In this document: positions 8,597-16,605 of the stretch, piece by piece
Position numbering within the stretch: position 1 is the stretch's first letter
Layout of the letters: each line of letters begins with the position of its first letter
Source: Oxalobacter sp.
GTDB lineage: Bacteria > Pseudomonadota > Gammaproteobacteria > Burkholderiales > Burkholderiaceae_D
DNA length: 35,763 bases
Direction of reading: 5' to 3'
Assembly: GCA_018384065.1 (NCBI GenBank)
Contig: JAHAYL010000059.1
Span: 1-35,763, forward strand
Notes under the pieces: model-generated
The model's database searches: none
Told to the model about the DNA's origin: nothing
Seen by the model: the letters and a program-made list of their open reading frames with translations, nothing else
Program-made: the position numbers and the translations under genes

Positions 8597-8800
8597 ATGA
8601 GGAATAGACGATTTTCAAAATGGGAAGTGTTCTTTGGCTCCATCCTGGTTGGATTTGGCGTCATGTCTTTCCGTCTTTACCAATATAACTTCTCTGGAGA
8701 AGGTTTCCACCAGTGGGCGCTGGACGGGTTGTTTGTCACAGCCATTGTGGGTTGGATTGCTCTCAAGGTGCTCAAGCATTATGGAAAAATGAAAGACTGA
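8597..8800 (+). CDS. Small two-helix membrane protein, unknown function
   Basis: The product is a 67-residue protein if it starts at the ATG at 8597 (MRNRRFSKWEVFFG). A GTG at 8558 would extend it by 13 residues but lies inside the inverted repeat at 8521-8559. Two hydrophobic segments are visible: about residues 10-25 (VFFGSILVGFGVMSF) and 41-60 (LDGLFVTAIVGWIALKVL). Both termini are positively charged (RNRR; KHYGKMKD), suggesting an N-in/C-in hairpin in the inner membrane. It follows relA by 130 bases and has its own candidate promoter. I do not recognise a family. Confidence 0.6.
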   Translation: MRNRRFSKWEVFFGSILVGFGVMSFRLYQYNFSGEGFHQWALDGLFVTAIVGWIALKVLKHYGKMKD

Positions 8801-9382
8801 ATGTTCCCTTGTACTGGTTTCCCCGACCGGTTGGACCGATAAGCAGACCTGGTCAGGCTCTGTCCGTTTATATATCCACTTTTTTAACAGTTACCGTTTT
8901 TTGTTCCTCTCCTTGTATCTCTGTCAGTACCTCTAGGCCCTGTTTCAACCATCCTTCTCTCCCCTTCCTCAAGCAAATCAGTAAGGAACCGAAGGATTCC
9001 CATTTCAATGGAATGTATGGTTTTTGGAAAAAAATCAGCGATTTCCGTTTTTTTCTCATCGAAACAGTGGTTTCTGGCAACAAAACGGATGATAACTGCA
9101 GTTTTTATTGTTATCATTCAATGTGTTGAAAAAGAAGTAACCCTTCTCTTTGCGCTGATGGACCGTATTCGCACCAAAATGCGGTCTAACGGGGCATATT
9201 GCACACTGTATCGACAACGCAAGATGTTTTTGCCCTGTCTGGCACGGTAAGACCGCCATGCCAGTTTTTCTTTGCGCATCACAGGATGTTTGAACACATT
9301 CTTCCGCGTCAGTTTCGTGGAATCGCGGAACGGGACACGGCTGTCAAAAGTTGTCAAACGTAAAATTGTAGAAAAAGAGAAA
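8801..9382. other. Gene-free 582-base region upstream of malate synthase
   Basis: Short open frames occur but none has a convincing start, ribosome binding site or family resemblance. Visible structures are an inverted repeat ATGATAAC (9089-9096)/GTTATCAT (9110-9117), a perfect 7-bp inverted repeat TTCCGCG (9302-9308)/CGCGGAA (9324-9330), and two close copies of TGTCAAA shortly upstream of the glcB start. The region is long for a leader and probably holds the regulatory sites of malate synthase. Confidence 0.5.
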
Positions 9383-11590
9383 ATGACTGAACGTAAACAG
9401 TGTTACCGCTTGCAGGTAGCAGAGCCCCTGTACCGTTTTATTGAAGAAGAAGCACTGCCAGGGACCGGTATAAAGAGTGATGATTTCTGGCGTGGCTTTG
9501 ATGCTATCGTACATGACCTGACCCCAATCAATGTTGAACTCCTTGCGGAACGCGCACGTCTGCAGGAAGAACTGGATAACTGGCATCGTCTCAATCCAGG
9601 TCCTGTGGCTGATATGGAAGCCTATAAGGCATTCCTGAGGAAAATCGGTTATCTGGTTCCTGTCCCGGAAAATGTCACGATTGACCCGAAGAACATCGAC
9701 CATGAAGTTTCAACCCAAGGTGGTCCGCAGCTTGTTGTACCGCTGACCAATGCACGTTATTCCCTGAATGCAGTCAATGCCCGTTGGGTCAGCCTCTATG
9801 ATGCCCTGTATGGTACAGATGCCATCAGTGAAGAAGGTGGCGCAACCCGTAGCGGTCCTTTCAATCCTGTCCGTGGCCAGAAAGTCATCGACTATGCACG
9901 TGGCCTGCTTGATAAATTCATTCCTTTGACTGCTGGTTCCCATGTAGATGTCACCCGTTATTATGTGAAAGACGGTGCCCTGGCAGCAGTCCTCAAAGAT
10001 GGTTCAGAAGCTGGTCTGAAAGAACCTTCATGTCTGGTCGGTATCAATGGTTCTGCTGATGCGCCAACCTCCCTGCTGTTCAAGCAGCATTACATGCATT
10101 TTGACATGATCTTCGACAAGACCAGCCCGGTCTGTGCAACAGACCCAGCTGGCGTCCGTGACATCATTGTTGAAGCAGCGACCACCACTATCCTTGACTG
10201 CGAAGATGCAGTCACTGCAGTCGATGCAGAAGACAAGGCACTGGTTTACCACAACCTGCTTGGCGTCATGATGGGCACCTTGGAAGAAAGTGTCACCAAG
10301 AACGGCAACACATTTGTCCGCCGCCTGAACAAAGACCGCGAATACAGCTGTGTCAAGACAGGTGAAAAATTCTCCCTGAAAGGCCGCAGCCTGGTCTTCG
10401 TCCGTAATGTCGGTCATCTGATGACCAATCCATCCATCCTGGATGAAAACAACAATGAAGTCTATGAAGGCATCATGGATGGTGTCATCACCTCCCTGAT
10501 CATGATGCGTGACCTGACCACCAAGATCAGTTCTACTGAAGGTTCCATCTATGTCGTCAAGCCAAAACAGCATGGTCCAAAGGAATGCGCATTCACCAAT
10601 GAAATCTTCAACCGTGTTGAAGCGATGCTGGGACTGCCACAGTACACCATCAAGATTGGCATCATGGATGAAGAACGCCGTACTTCATGCAACCTGAAAG
10701 CCTGTGTTGAAGCCACCGCACACCGTCTGGCATTCATCAATACCGGTTTCCTTGACCGTACTGGCGATGAAATCCATACCTCCATGGAAGCAGGTCCAAT
10801 GATCCGCAAGGGCGATATGAAGAAGACCAAGTGGATCCAGGCATACGAAGACAACAACGTCTATGTCGGGCTGGAATGCGGTATGCGTGGTGTTGCCCAG
10901 ATTGGTAAGGGCATGTGGGCTGCACCAGACCTCATGGCAGACATGATTGAGCAGAAGATTGGTCATCTGAAAGCAGGTGCGAACACAGCATGGGTTCCCT
11001 CCCCGACAGCGGCAGTCCTGCATGCTTTGCATTACCATCAGGTCAACATTGAAGAAACCCAGGCGGCTATGGATGCAAAACGTCCATTCCCATCAGTACT
11101 GGATGACCTGCTGGTTGTCCCTGTTGAAGCCAACCCAAGCTGGACACCTGAAGAAATCCAGCAGGAACTGGACAACAACTGCCAGTCGCTGTTGGGCTAT
11201 GTTGTCCGTTGGGTTAATCTGGGCGTTGGTTGCTCCAAGGTGCCTGACATCACCGATACAGCACTGATGGAAGACCGCGCAACCCTGCGTATCTCCAGCC
11301 AGCATATCGCCAACTGGCTGCGTCATGGCATCGCTACTGTTCCACAGGTCATGGAAACCCTGAAACGTATGGCTGTTGTCGTTGACAACCAGAACGCCAA
11401 TGAACCTGGCTATTACAGGATGTCTGACGATTATGAGCACAACCCTGGCTTCCGGGCAGCATGTGACTTGGTTTTCAAGGGACTGTCACAGCCATCCGGT
11501 TACACAGAACCCCTGCTGCATATGTGGCGGCGACGGGCCAAGGTCTATTATTCTTGTGGTTGTGGATGCTGCTGCAGCTGTGGCCAGTAA
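9383..11590 (+). CDS. glcB: Malate synthase G with cysteine-rich C-terminal tail
   Basis: Malate synthase G condenses glyoxylate with acetyl-CoA to malate in the cytoplasm. The start at 9383 ([15 protein letters not shown]) gives 735 residues, against 723 for E. coli GlcB. Catalytic positions are present: R341 in VRNVGHLM (E. coli R338), E430 in IGIMDEERR (E427), D458 in FLDRTGDE (D455), C617 in GVGCSK and the general base D631 in MEDRATLR. The usual ending GYTEPLLH is followed by an unusual tail, [15 protein letters not shown], with six cysteines in nine residues. It has its own terminator, and no aceA or glc genes are adjacent. Glyoxylate could come from oxalate or glycolate metabolism (inference). 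Confidence 0.96.
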   Translation: MTERKQCYRLQVAEPLYRFIEEEALPGTGIKSDDFWRGFDAIVHDLTPINVELLAERARLQEELDNWHRLNPGPVADMEAYKAFLRKIGYLVPVPENVTIDPKNIDHEVSTQGGPQLVVPLTNARYSLNAVNARWVSLYDALYGTDAISEEGGATRSGPFNPVRGQKVIDYARGLLDKFIPLTAGSHVDVTRYYVKDGALAAVLKDGSEAGLKEPSCLVGINGSADAPTSLLFKQHYMHFDMIFDKTSPVCATDPAGVRDIIVEAATTTILDCEDAVTAVDAEDKALVYHNLLGVMMGTLEESVTKNGNTFVRRLNKDREYSCVKTGEKFSLKGRSLVFVRNVGHLMTNPSILDENNNEVYEGIMDGVITSLIMMRDLTTKISSTEGSIYVVKPKQHGPKECAFTNEIFNRVEAMLGLPQYTIKIGIMDEERRTSCNLKACVEATAHRLAFINTGFLDRTGDEIHTSMEAGPMIRKGDMKKTKWIQAYEDNNVYVGLECGMRGVAQIGKGMWAAPDLMADMIEQKIGHLKAGANTAWVPSPTAAVLHALHYHQVNIEETQAAMDAKRPFPSVLDDLLVVPVEANPSWTPEEIQQELDNNCQSLLGYVVRWVNLGVGCSKVPDITDTALMEDRATLRISSQHIANWLRHGIATVPQVMETLKRMAVVVDNQNANEPGYYRMSDDYEHNPGFRAACDLVFKGLSQPSGYTEPLLHMWRRRAKVYYSCGCGCCCSCGQ

Positions 11591-11620
11591 ATAAAAGACA
11601 GGAACAGCTGTTATAAAGAG

Positions 11621-11653
11621 ACTGGATCATCGCAAGGTGGTCCAGTTTTTTTT
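11621..11653 (+). terminator. Intrinsic terminator after malate synthase
   Basis: ACTGGATCA (11621-11629) pairs with TGGTCCAGT (11638-11646) with one G-U pair, followed by eight T (11646-11653). Confidence 0.85.
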
Positions 11654-11687
11654 CGCCTGAAAGATTGTTTGTGGCAGCGATGGTCTG

Positions 11688-11876
11688 ATGGTCCATTCCT
11701 TGATGATAAGTAACAGTGACCCCAAAATACTGTCGGCTATAGAAAACAAGTTTAAAGTCGGATACATTTATAGGAATGGTGAATCACTGGAAACAATACA
11801 GGCAGTGATGCCAGTCAAGGTTAAAAATGGGCGGCATGTGATGGACAGGTCTGCCTGTCCAAGCTGTTCCAACTGA
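11688..11876 (+). CDS. Short open frame, hypothetical 62-residue protein
   Basis: This frame starts 34 bases after the malate synthase terminator and ends 20 bases before the aminotransferase start, so it would be the first gene of the sugar cassette. The product has no membrane segment or signal peptide and ends in RSACPSCSN, with a CxxC pair near the C-terminus. An alternative ATG at 11703 gives MISNSDPK. Neither start has a good ribosome binding site. No family is recognised; it may be non-coding or a remnant. Confidence 0.35.
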   Translation: MVHSLMISNSDPKILSAIENKFKVGYIYRNGESLETIQAVMPVKVKNGRHVMDRSACPSCSN

Positions 11877-11896
11877 AATAGAGGGTAGGATGAATC

Positions 11897-13048
11897 ATGG
11901 CTGAGAACAGATACCAAATACCATTCAATAGACCTTTTTTCTCTGACAGCGCCCTGAAAAATATAAAGCACCTGATAGGGAATAAAGGTTCATTGGAGGG
12001 AGGCGGCTATTTTACAAAAAAATGCCAGGCGTTGTTGGAAGAAAAATTCAATGTCAGTAAAGTCCTTTTAACGAATTCATGTACGGTAGCCCTTGAAATG
12101 GCCGCCTTATTGGCAGGTATTGAAAAGGATGATGAAGTGATTATGCCCTCATATACATTTGTCTCAACGGCAAATTCAGTGCTGATGAGGGGGGCGGTTC
12201 CTGTCTTTGTTGATATAAACATCAATGACCTGAATATAGATTGTGAGTCTATCAAAAATGCTATAACGGGAAAGACAAAAGCAATCATGCCGGTGCATTA
12301 CGCAGGGAATCCATGCTGTATGGATGAAATCAACAACATTGCGGAAGAAAACGGCCTGTCTGTCATTGAGGATGCTGCACAATGCATAAATTCGTTTTAT
12401 AAAGGGAAGGCTCTGGGGACATTCGGTGATATTGGGGCGGTAAGTTTTGATTGGGCCAAGAATATACCTGTCGGTGAGTGTGGAGCCATTTATATCAATG
12501 ATGAAAGCCTGCATGAAAGGGGCGATATCATTATCGAGAAGGGGACGAACAGGAAGGCCTTCAGGGATGGCAGGATTGACCGGTATGGCTGGATGGATAT
12601 CGGTTCATCATATTATCCCAATGAATTGACAGCCGCTTTTCTTTATGCACAGCTGGAAAAGGCAGATCAGATAACGGAAAGGAGACGCTATATCTGGAAT
12701 AAATACCATGTTTTTTTCAAGGAATATGAGGAGAAAGGTATTTTAAGGAGACCCCATATCATTGAAGGAGGCATTGGCAATGCACATATTTATTTTGTAT
12801 TGATGGATTCAATGGAGGAGCGCAATGCTTTCTTGAGGTATCTTCAGGAAAACAGTATCACTGCCTTGACGCATTTTGTTCCCCTGCATAGTTCACCATA
12901 TGGCAAGAAGGCAGCAAAGACATCAGGTTCGATGACAGTGACAGATGACGTTTTCCAACGCAGCCTGAGGTTGCCGATGTACGCCATGAGTGAAATTGAG
13001 ATTGATTATATCCTTGATGTGATGGAAAGTTATTTCATCAAGAAATGA
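11897..13048 (+). CDS. wecE: dTDP-4-amino-4,6-dideoxygalactose transaminase, WecE/RffA-like
   Basis: This is a PLP-dependent DegT/DnrJ/EryC1-family sugar aminotransferase. The closest remembered relative is WecE/RffA, which converts dTDP-4-keto-6-deoxyglucose to dTDP-4-amino-4,6-dideoxygalactose using glutamate. Shared blocks are GGGYFTKKCQ, VLLTNSCT, VIMPSYTFVSTAN, MPVHYAGN, VIEDAAQ, the PLP-lysine segment SFDWAKN (K188), EKGTNRKAF and DIGSSYYPNELTAA. The length of 383 residues is normal. The loop after K188 reads NIPVGECGA and is about one residue shorter than WecE NYTAGGEGGA, and the usual SFH is SFD, so substrate details may differ. The enzymes that make the keto-sugar (RmlA/RmlB) are not in the window. 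It is followed 41 bases later by a glycosyltransferase. Confidence 0.87.
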   Translation: MAENRYQIPFNRPFFSDSALKNIKHLIGNKGSLEGGGYFTKKCQALLEEKFNVSKVLLTNSCTVALEMAALLAGIEKDDEVIMPSYTFVSTANSVLMRGAVPVFVDININDLNIDCESIKNAITGKTKAIMPVHYAGNPCCMDEINNIAEENGLSVIEDAAQCINSFYKGKALGTFGDIGAVSFDWAKNIPVGECGAIYINDESLHERGDIIIEKGTNRKAFRDGRIDRYGWMDIGSSYYPNELTAAFLYAQLEKADQITERRRYIWNKYHVFFKEYEEKGILRRPHIIEGGIGNAHIYFVLMDSMEERNAFLRYLQENSITALTHFVPLHSSPYGKKAAKTSGSMTVTDDVFQRSLRLPMYAMSEIEIDYILDVMESYFIKK

Positions 13049-13089
13049 GGTATGGATTCCACTATTTGCCATGCAGGGATGATTGAAAG

Positions 13090-14895
13090 ATGAGCGCAAT
13101 AAAGAATCTTGGCACCATTGCTGTGATGGTACCTCTTTACAATAGCGAACCTTATATCCATGATTGCCTCGACAGCTTGATTCAACAGTCATATCCCTAC
13201 TGGGTTGCTTATGTGGTTGATGATGGATCACCGGATGCCAGTGGTAAGATTGCCGATGAGTATGCCGCAAAAGATTCACGGTTCTGTGTCTTTCATAAAC
13301 AGAATGGTGGATATGGATCTGCCTTGAATTATGCGATTGAACAGGCTGCATCTTCTTTGGAAAGTTTTTTGGCGGTTACGTTTCTGGATGGTGATGATTG
13401 CTTAGATACAAATGCTTACCGAGATCTTTCTTTGGTTATGGCGAATACAGGATCGGATGTTCTCTTTTTTGGTTACAAACAACTATATGCTGATAAGAAG
13501 ATTAATGAGCGACCCTTTGCCTGCTCATCTGGTGCAGTTACCAGATTGACTTATCACGCTGCACAGCTTGGATACGGTATATGGCGAGGAAAGAATGGGA
13601 CATGGCGTGCAGTTTGGAACAAGTTTTATAAACCTGCATTGATTCAAAAAATCAGGTTTCTTGGAGACAGAAATTATATTGAAGATATAATTTTCTGTAC
13701 AAGGATTGGCATCCAGGCTAATAGTTTCCATTTTATTGATAAATCCTATTATTTTCATAGGCAGCGAGAAGATAGTGTTTCACGTTCACCAGATATACAA
13801 ATTAGAAGAAGTCGAAGTATATTTTATTCTCTTTATGTTATTGAAAAAAGTAATGTATCAGAAAAGATTGGAATATTGAATTTGAAATACAAAGAAATGT
13901 TTCATATATTTCAAGAAATGAAGGACAATCATATTGTCCATTTTTTTGAAAATAGCAACCTATTTATTGAAGTGGCGAATAAAATTATGCCTTGGGCAAC
14001 CCAGGAATACCAAGCAGGAAGGGTGAAGGAAAAGGATTTTTTGTTCTTATGTGAGGTGGCATCAAGCCAGCCATTAAATGTTTCGCTTACAAGACATCCT
14101 GCTATACAGTTTGTCTTGCAAAAAGCAGAGTCATTGATAAACGAAAAGAAAATATTCAATTATGCCAAATATCTAACACTTCGGGTTGATATTCGCAATA
14201 AAGGAAAAGAGGGCAATAAGGTCATTGCACAGTCAATAGTTCCTGATCCTGAACGGGTTAGGGAACAGCCTGCATGGTTGCCAGATGGTATCAGTATTGA
14301 GTCTACCTCACGGGAAATGAAAGTCATCATATGTTGCCAAGGGAAAGGCGAACTGGATATTCGTTTGCGTGGTCGGGATGAACGAAATGATGATAGAAAG
14401 CGTTATCCAGTGTGGATAGATTGTACTTATTTTACTGTCAATGGATTAGTTGTATTTTCTGAAGCAAAGACAGTCTGTCATGATAAACCTTACCTTTATA
14501 AGAAAACAGTCATAGATAGAGAGGTTGTCAAATTGGAGTTCAGATGGACAGAATGCCGTTCATCATCGGTTTTAGATGAATATCACCAATTGCAGAAAGA
14601 TTTAAAAGAATCCCATCAAAAATTGAGTAATGAAGTCAAAAAGAACAAATTGCAGTCAGCATATGCTTCTCAAGTTTTGTCTCAATTACATGATGAGGAG
14701 AGGAAGAATAAACGGCAGGAAGCGTATATTTTCAGAGCATCGTCACAATTACGCAGATTTCGTTTGACTAAGTATCTGAAGTATAAGTTTTTATCAAAAG
14801 TGACCTTTGGTAATATGCGAAACCATTATAAAGAAAAATATCAGGAACAGAAAAGTATCTATAAGTCGATAAAAAAAGGGCAATTCAGCTTATAA
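13090..14895 (+). CDS. Family 2 glycosyltransferase with C-terminal coiled coil
   Basis: The N-terminal 220 residues form a GT-A fold: AVMVPLYNSEPYIHDCLDSL, then VVDDGSPDASGKIADEY (DD at 44-45) and the metal-binding TFLDGDDCLD (D100, D102, D103). The donor is probably a nucleotide sugar; the acceptor is unknown. The protein is long (601 residues). After the catalytic domain comes a middle region of unknown fold, and about residues 495-560 are charged and heptad-like (LQKDLKESHQKLSNEVKK), ending in a very basic tail. No membrane segment is evident, so it probably acts at the cytoplasmic membrane face. From about 13700 the gene is visibly more AT-rich than its neighbours. Its stop overlaps the stop of the convergent acyltransferase gene by 6 bases. 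Confidence 0.85.
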   Translation: MSAIKNLGTIAVMVPLYNSEPYIHDCLDSLIQQSYPYWVAYVVDDGSPDASGKIADEYAAKDSRFCVFHKQNGGYGSALNYAIEQAASSLESFLAVTFLDGDDCLDTNAYRDLSLVMANTGSDVLFFGYKQLYADKKINERPFACSSGAVTRLTYHAAQLGYGIWRGKNGTWRAVWNKFYKPALIQKIRFLGDRNYIEDIIFCTRIGIQANSFHFIDKSYYFHRQREDSVSRSPDIQIRRSRSIFYSLYVIEKSNVSEKIGILNLKYKEMFHIFQEMKDNHIVHFFENSNLFIEVANKIMPWATQEYQAGRVKEKDFLFLCEVASSQPLNVSLTRHPAIQFVLQKAESLINEKKIFNYAKYLTLRVDIRNKGKEGNKVIAQSIVPDPERVREQPAWLPDGISIESTSREMKVIICCQGKGELDIRLRGRDERNDDRKRYPVWIDCTYFTVNGLVVFSEAKTVCHDKPYLYKKTVIDREVVKLEFRWTECRSSSVLDEYHQLQKDLKESHQKLSNEVKKNKLQSAYASQVLSQLHDEERKNKRQEAYIFRASSQLRRFRLTKYLKYKFLSKVTFGNMRNHYKEKYQEQKSIYKSIKKGQFSL

Positions 14896-15549
14896 AATAA
14901 TACCGGTTTGTTTATGAGTCTTGATTTTCTTGGCAGGACTGCCAACATACTGGGAATAAGGAACAGTGTCTTTTGTGATGAGAGTTTTTGCTCCTATCAA
15001 TGTTTCCGTTCTTATCGTCAACCTTTCAAGTATTGTTGAAGAAATCCCGATAAACGATAAGTCTTCTATCGTTGAATAGCCTGCGATATGGCAACCTGGT
15101 GAAATATATACCCCATTGTGGATATTGAAATCATGTCCCACATAGGTATTAGGACGGATGATGTTGCTGTTGCCAAGTCTGCCAAAGAAATCCAGATAGA
15201 CACCGGAGAAGATGATATTGTTTTCGCCCATTACAACATTGTTAGCAACGGTTGCTTTCCTGCTGATGTAGTTGATGAACTGATAACCTTTCGCTTTCAT
15301 CTGCAGGTAGGAATAGTATCTTTCCCTTGGAGAGGCATAGACCCCTGTTGAAATGACTTTCAGGCTGCCAGGGGGAAAATGCCTTTCAATGTCTGATGCC
15401 CTGTAAACAGGTTTTCCCATGAAATCAGCCGCTGAATAGAATTTATCATCACAGACGAAAGCTTCCACATCATAACGTCTGTCATCTGACATCTCGGCAA
15501 ACAAGAGTCTTCCTTGCGTGCCAGTACCATGTATTAGTATCTTCGTCAT
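14890..15549 (-). CDS. Sugar O-/N-acyltransferase, PglD/NeuD family
   Basis: The 219-residue protein starts with a small Rossmann-like domain (MTKILIHGTGTQGRLLF, glycine-rich loop) that in PglD binds the UDP/dTDP sugar. It continues as a left-handed beta-helix of hexapeptide repeats (VANNVVMGENNIIFSG, IHNGVYISPGCHIAGYSTI). VGHDFNIHNG holds the histidine in the position of the catalytic base of this family. PglD-type enzymes N-acetylate 4-amino sugars. Next to a WecE-like aminotransferase the natural substrate would be a dTDP-4-amino-4,6-dideoxyhexose (inference). It is transcribed toward the glycosyltransferase and ends in a 6-base stop-to-stop overlap. Confidence 0.85.
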   Translation of the reverse strand: MTKILIHGTGTQGRLLFAEMSDDRRYDVEAFVCDDKFYSAADFMGKPVYRASDIERHFPPGSLKVISTGVYASPRERYYSYLQMKAKGYQFINYISRKATVANNVVMGENNIIFSGVYLDFFGRLGNSNIIRPNTYVGHDFNIHNGVYISPGCHIAGYSTIEDLSFIGISSTILERLTIRTETLIGAKTLITKDTVPYSQYVGSPAKKIKTHKQTGIIL

Positions 15550-15610
15550 TGAAAAAACCTGTATCTGTCTGATTGGAATATGGGAGATAGTGAAAGTGTA
15601 TCACCGGCAA

Positions 15611-15644
15611 TAAAAAAGCCTTGAAACAGGTAGTCCAAGGCTTA
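15611..15644 (-). terminator. Intrinsic terminator after tRNA-Leu, minus strand
   Basis: AAGCCTTG (15616-15623) pairs with CAAGGCTT (15636-15643). On the minus strand the stem runs into six T (complement of 15612-15617). It ends the tRNA-Leu transcript before the acyltransferase gene. Confidence 0.85.
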
Positions 15645-15675
15645 AGAGGTAAATAAAAATAATGCTGTAATAGGA

Positions 15676-15762
15676 TGGTGCCGGGAGCCGGAATCGAACC
15701 GGCACAGTATTTCTACCGGCAGATTTTGAGTCTGCTGCGTCTACCAGTTTCGCCATCCCGGC
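15676..15762 (-). tRNA. tRNA-Leu (anticodon CAA)
   Basis: On the minus strand the gene starts GCCGGGATGGCG (acceptor, then D arm with AAACTGGTAGACGC). Its anticodon stem GCAGA/TCTGC encloses loop CTCAAAA, giving anticodon CAA (codon UUG). It has the long variable arm of a class II tRNA, a T arm with GGTTCGATTCC, and acceptor TCCCGGC, A and an encoded CCA (15676-15678). The length is 87 bases. It reads the UUG leucine codon. Its own promoter lies in the 3' end of the next gene. Confidence 0.97.
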
Positions 15763-15772
15763 ACATCTTTAC

Positions 15773-15801
15773 ATTATCGCTTATTTATGGGTTCTGGGCA
15801 A
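15773..15801 (-). promoter_or_regulatory. Promoter of tRNA-Leu inside the 3' end of the ABM gene
   Basis: On the minus strand there is a TTGCCC -35 (15796-15801) and a GATAAT -10 (15773-15778) with a 17-base spacer. The -35 and part of the spacer lie within the last codons of the upstream gene (stop at 15785). Confidence 0.7.
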
Positions 15802-16129
15802 CTGACAGTACAGGCTCAGAATCAACTGGAACCTTTTCATCCAAGATGGTCAGATGCTCGACTAATGGTGGGCGGACAAAAAATTGTCCGACAACGCCCC
15901 GCCATTGCAGGAATTCCTGGGAGCTGCGGAAATCAACAGTATGGTTTTCCAATGTTGCCCAATAATTCTGAAGGACATAGCGCTCAGGGGATTCAATGGA
16001 TTTACCGATACGGTAGCCAAGAAATCCCGGGGTTTTTGCAATATAAGTATTGACGCCATATTCAATGGCCTTATCGAATTCTTCCTGTTTCCCAGGCTGA
16101 ATCAAGATATCAACCAGTTCAATGATCAT
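15785..16129 (-). CDS. Antibiotic biosynthesis monooxygenase (ABM) domain protein
   Basis: A small (114-residue) dimeric alpha/beta-barrel protein of the ABM family, whose members include quinol monooxygenases and haem-degrading enzymes. The visible pattern is IIELVDILIQPGKQEEFDKAI, then PGFLGYRIGKSIESPERYVLQNYWATLENH. The ATG at 16129 is chosen because GGAGG lies 8 bases upstream; an ATG at 16144 would add five residues and overlaps that Shine-Dalgarno region. It is the last protein gene before tRNA-Leu in the minus-strand block. The substrate cannot be read from sequence. Confidence 0.82.
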   Translation of the reverse strand: MIIELVDILIQPGKQEEFDKAIEYGVNTYIAKTPGFLGYRIGKSIESPERYVLQNYWATLENHTVDFRSSQEFLQWRGVVGQFFVRPPLVEHLTILDEKVPVDSEPVLSVAQNP

Positions 16130-16170
16130 AGCGGATTCCTCCATGTCTGAATGGACATTCTAACACGCGT

Positions 16171-16605
16171 TCAGGAAATATCACGTGAATCCCAGCCTTG
16201 GAGCCAGTCACGGAGCCATGTACAGAGCGGTGCCGCCGTTGGCAGTAAGGGCGAGACGGTGATATGGTCCTGCCATTGCAAGGATTGGCTTTCTTGGGAT
16301 ACGGGCTCTCCAGCCCAATGCCTGACAATAAAGCAGTGCAGGCGGACCTTTGCATGAGGATAGGTGTGCATCATGCAACACCACGGCAACGTGGACAGCA
16401 CAGCAATGCCCAGCTCTTCCTGCAGTTCCCGTTCCAAGGCCTGTTGGGGTGTTTCGCCTGTTTCAATCTTGCCTCCGGGAAATTCCCAATAGCCTGAGAA
16501 AACTTTACCGCTGGGCCGCTGGGCCATCAGTATCCTGCCATCTGGATGGATCAGGATACCGACAGCAGCATCCACAACAGGCGGCAGTTCAGCCATTCCG
16601 GTCAT
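16171..16605 (-). CDS. mutT: Nudix hydrolase, MutT-type 8-oxo-dGTP diphosphatase
   Basis: MutT removes oxidised 8-oxo-dGTP from the nucleotide pool. The 144-residue protein has [21 protein letters not shown] and a textbook Nudix box [20 protein letters not shown] followed by [12 protein letters not shown] is characteristic of MutT. Its start overlaps the end of ruvB by 17 bases (ATG at 16605) or by 8 bases if the ATG at 16596 is used, so it is translationally coupled to the ruv genes. That places pool cleaning with DNA repair in one transcript (inference). Other Nudix substrates cannot be excluded. Confidence 0.88.
   Translation of the reverse strand: MTGMAELPPVVDAAVGILIHPDGRILMAQRPSGKVFSGYWEFPGGKIETGETPQQALERELQEELGIAVLSTLPWCCMMHTYPHAKVRLHCFIVRHWAGEPVSQESQSLQWQDHITVSPLLPTAAPLCTWLRDWLQGWDSRDIS

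Noticed and set aside
9087-9119. Possible Fur box upstream of malate synthase
   Set aside because: The GATAAC/GTTATC arms are too far apart and match the Fur consensus only partly, so I report it only as an inverted repeat.
9008-9250. A plus-strand frame of 80 codons upstream of malate synthase
   Set aside because: Its composition is erratic, it has no ribosome binding site, and it overlaps an inverted repeat in what looks like a regulatory leader.
10028-10573. A 181-codon minus-strand frame inside malate synthase
   Set aside because: It is antisense to a catalytically essential, conserved part of glcB and shows no signals of its own.
11653-15676. Integrated element with attachment sites at tRNA-Leu
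   Set aside because: No integrase gene and no second copy of the tRNA 3' end could be seen, so only the position beside the tRNA is noted.
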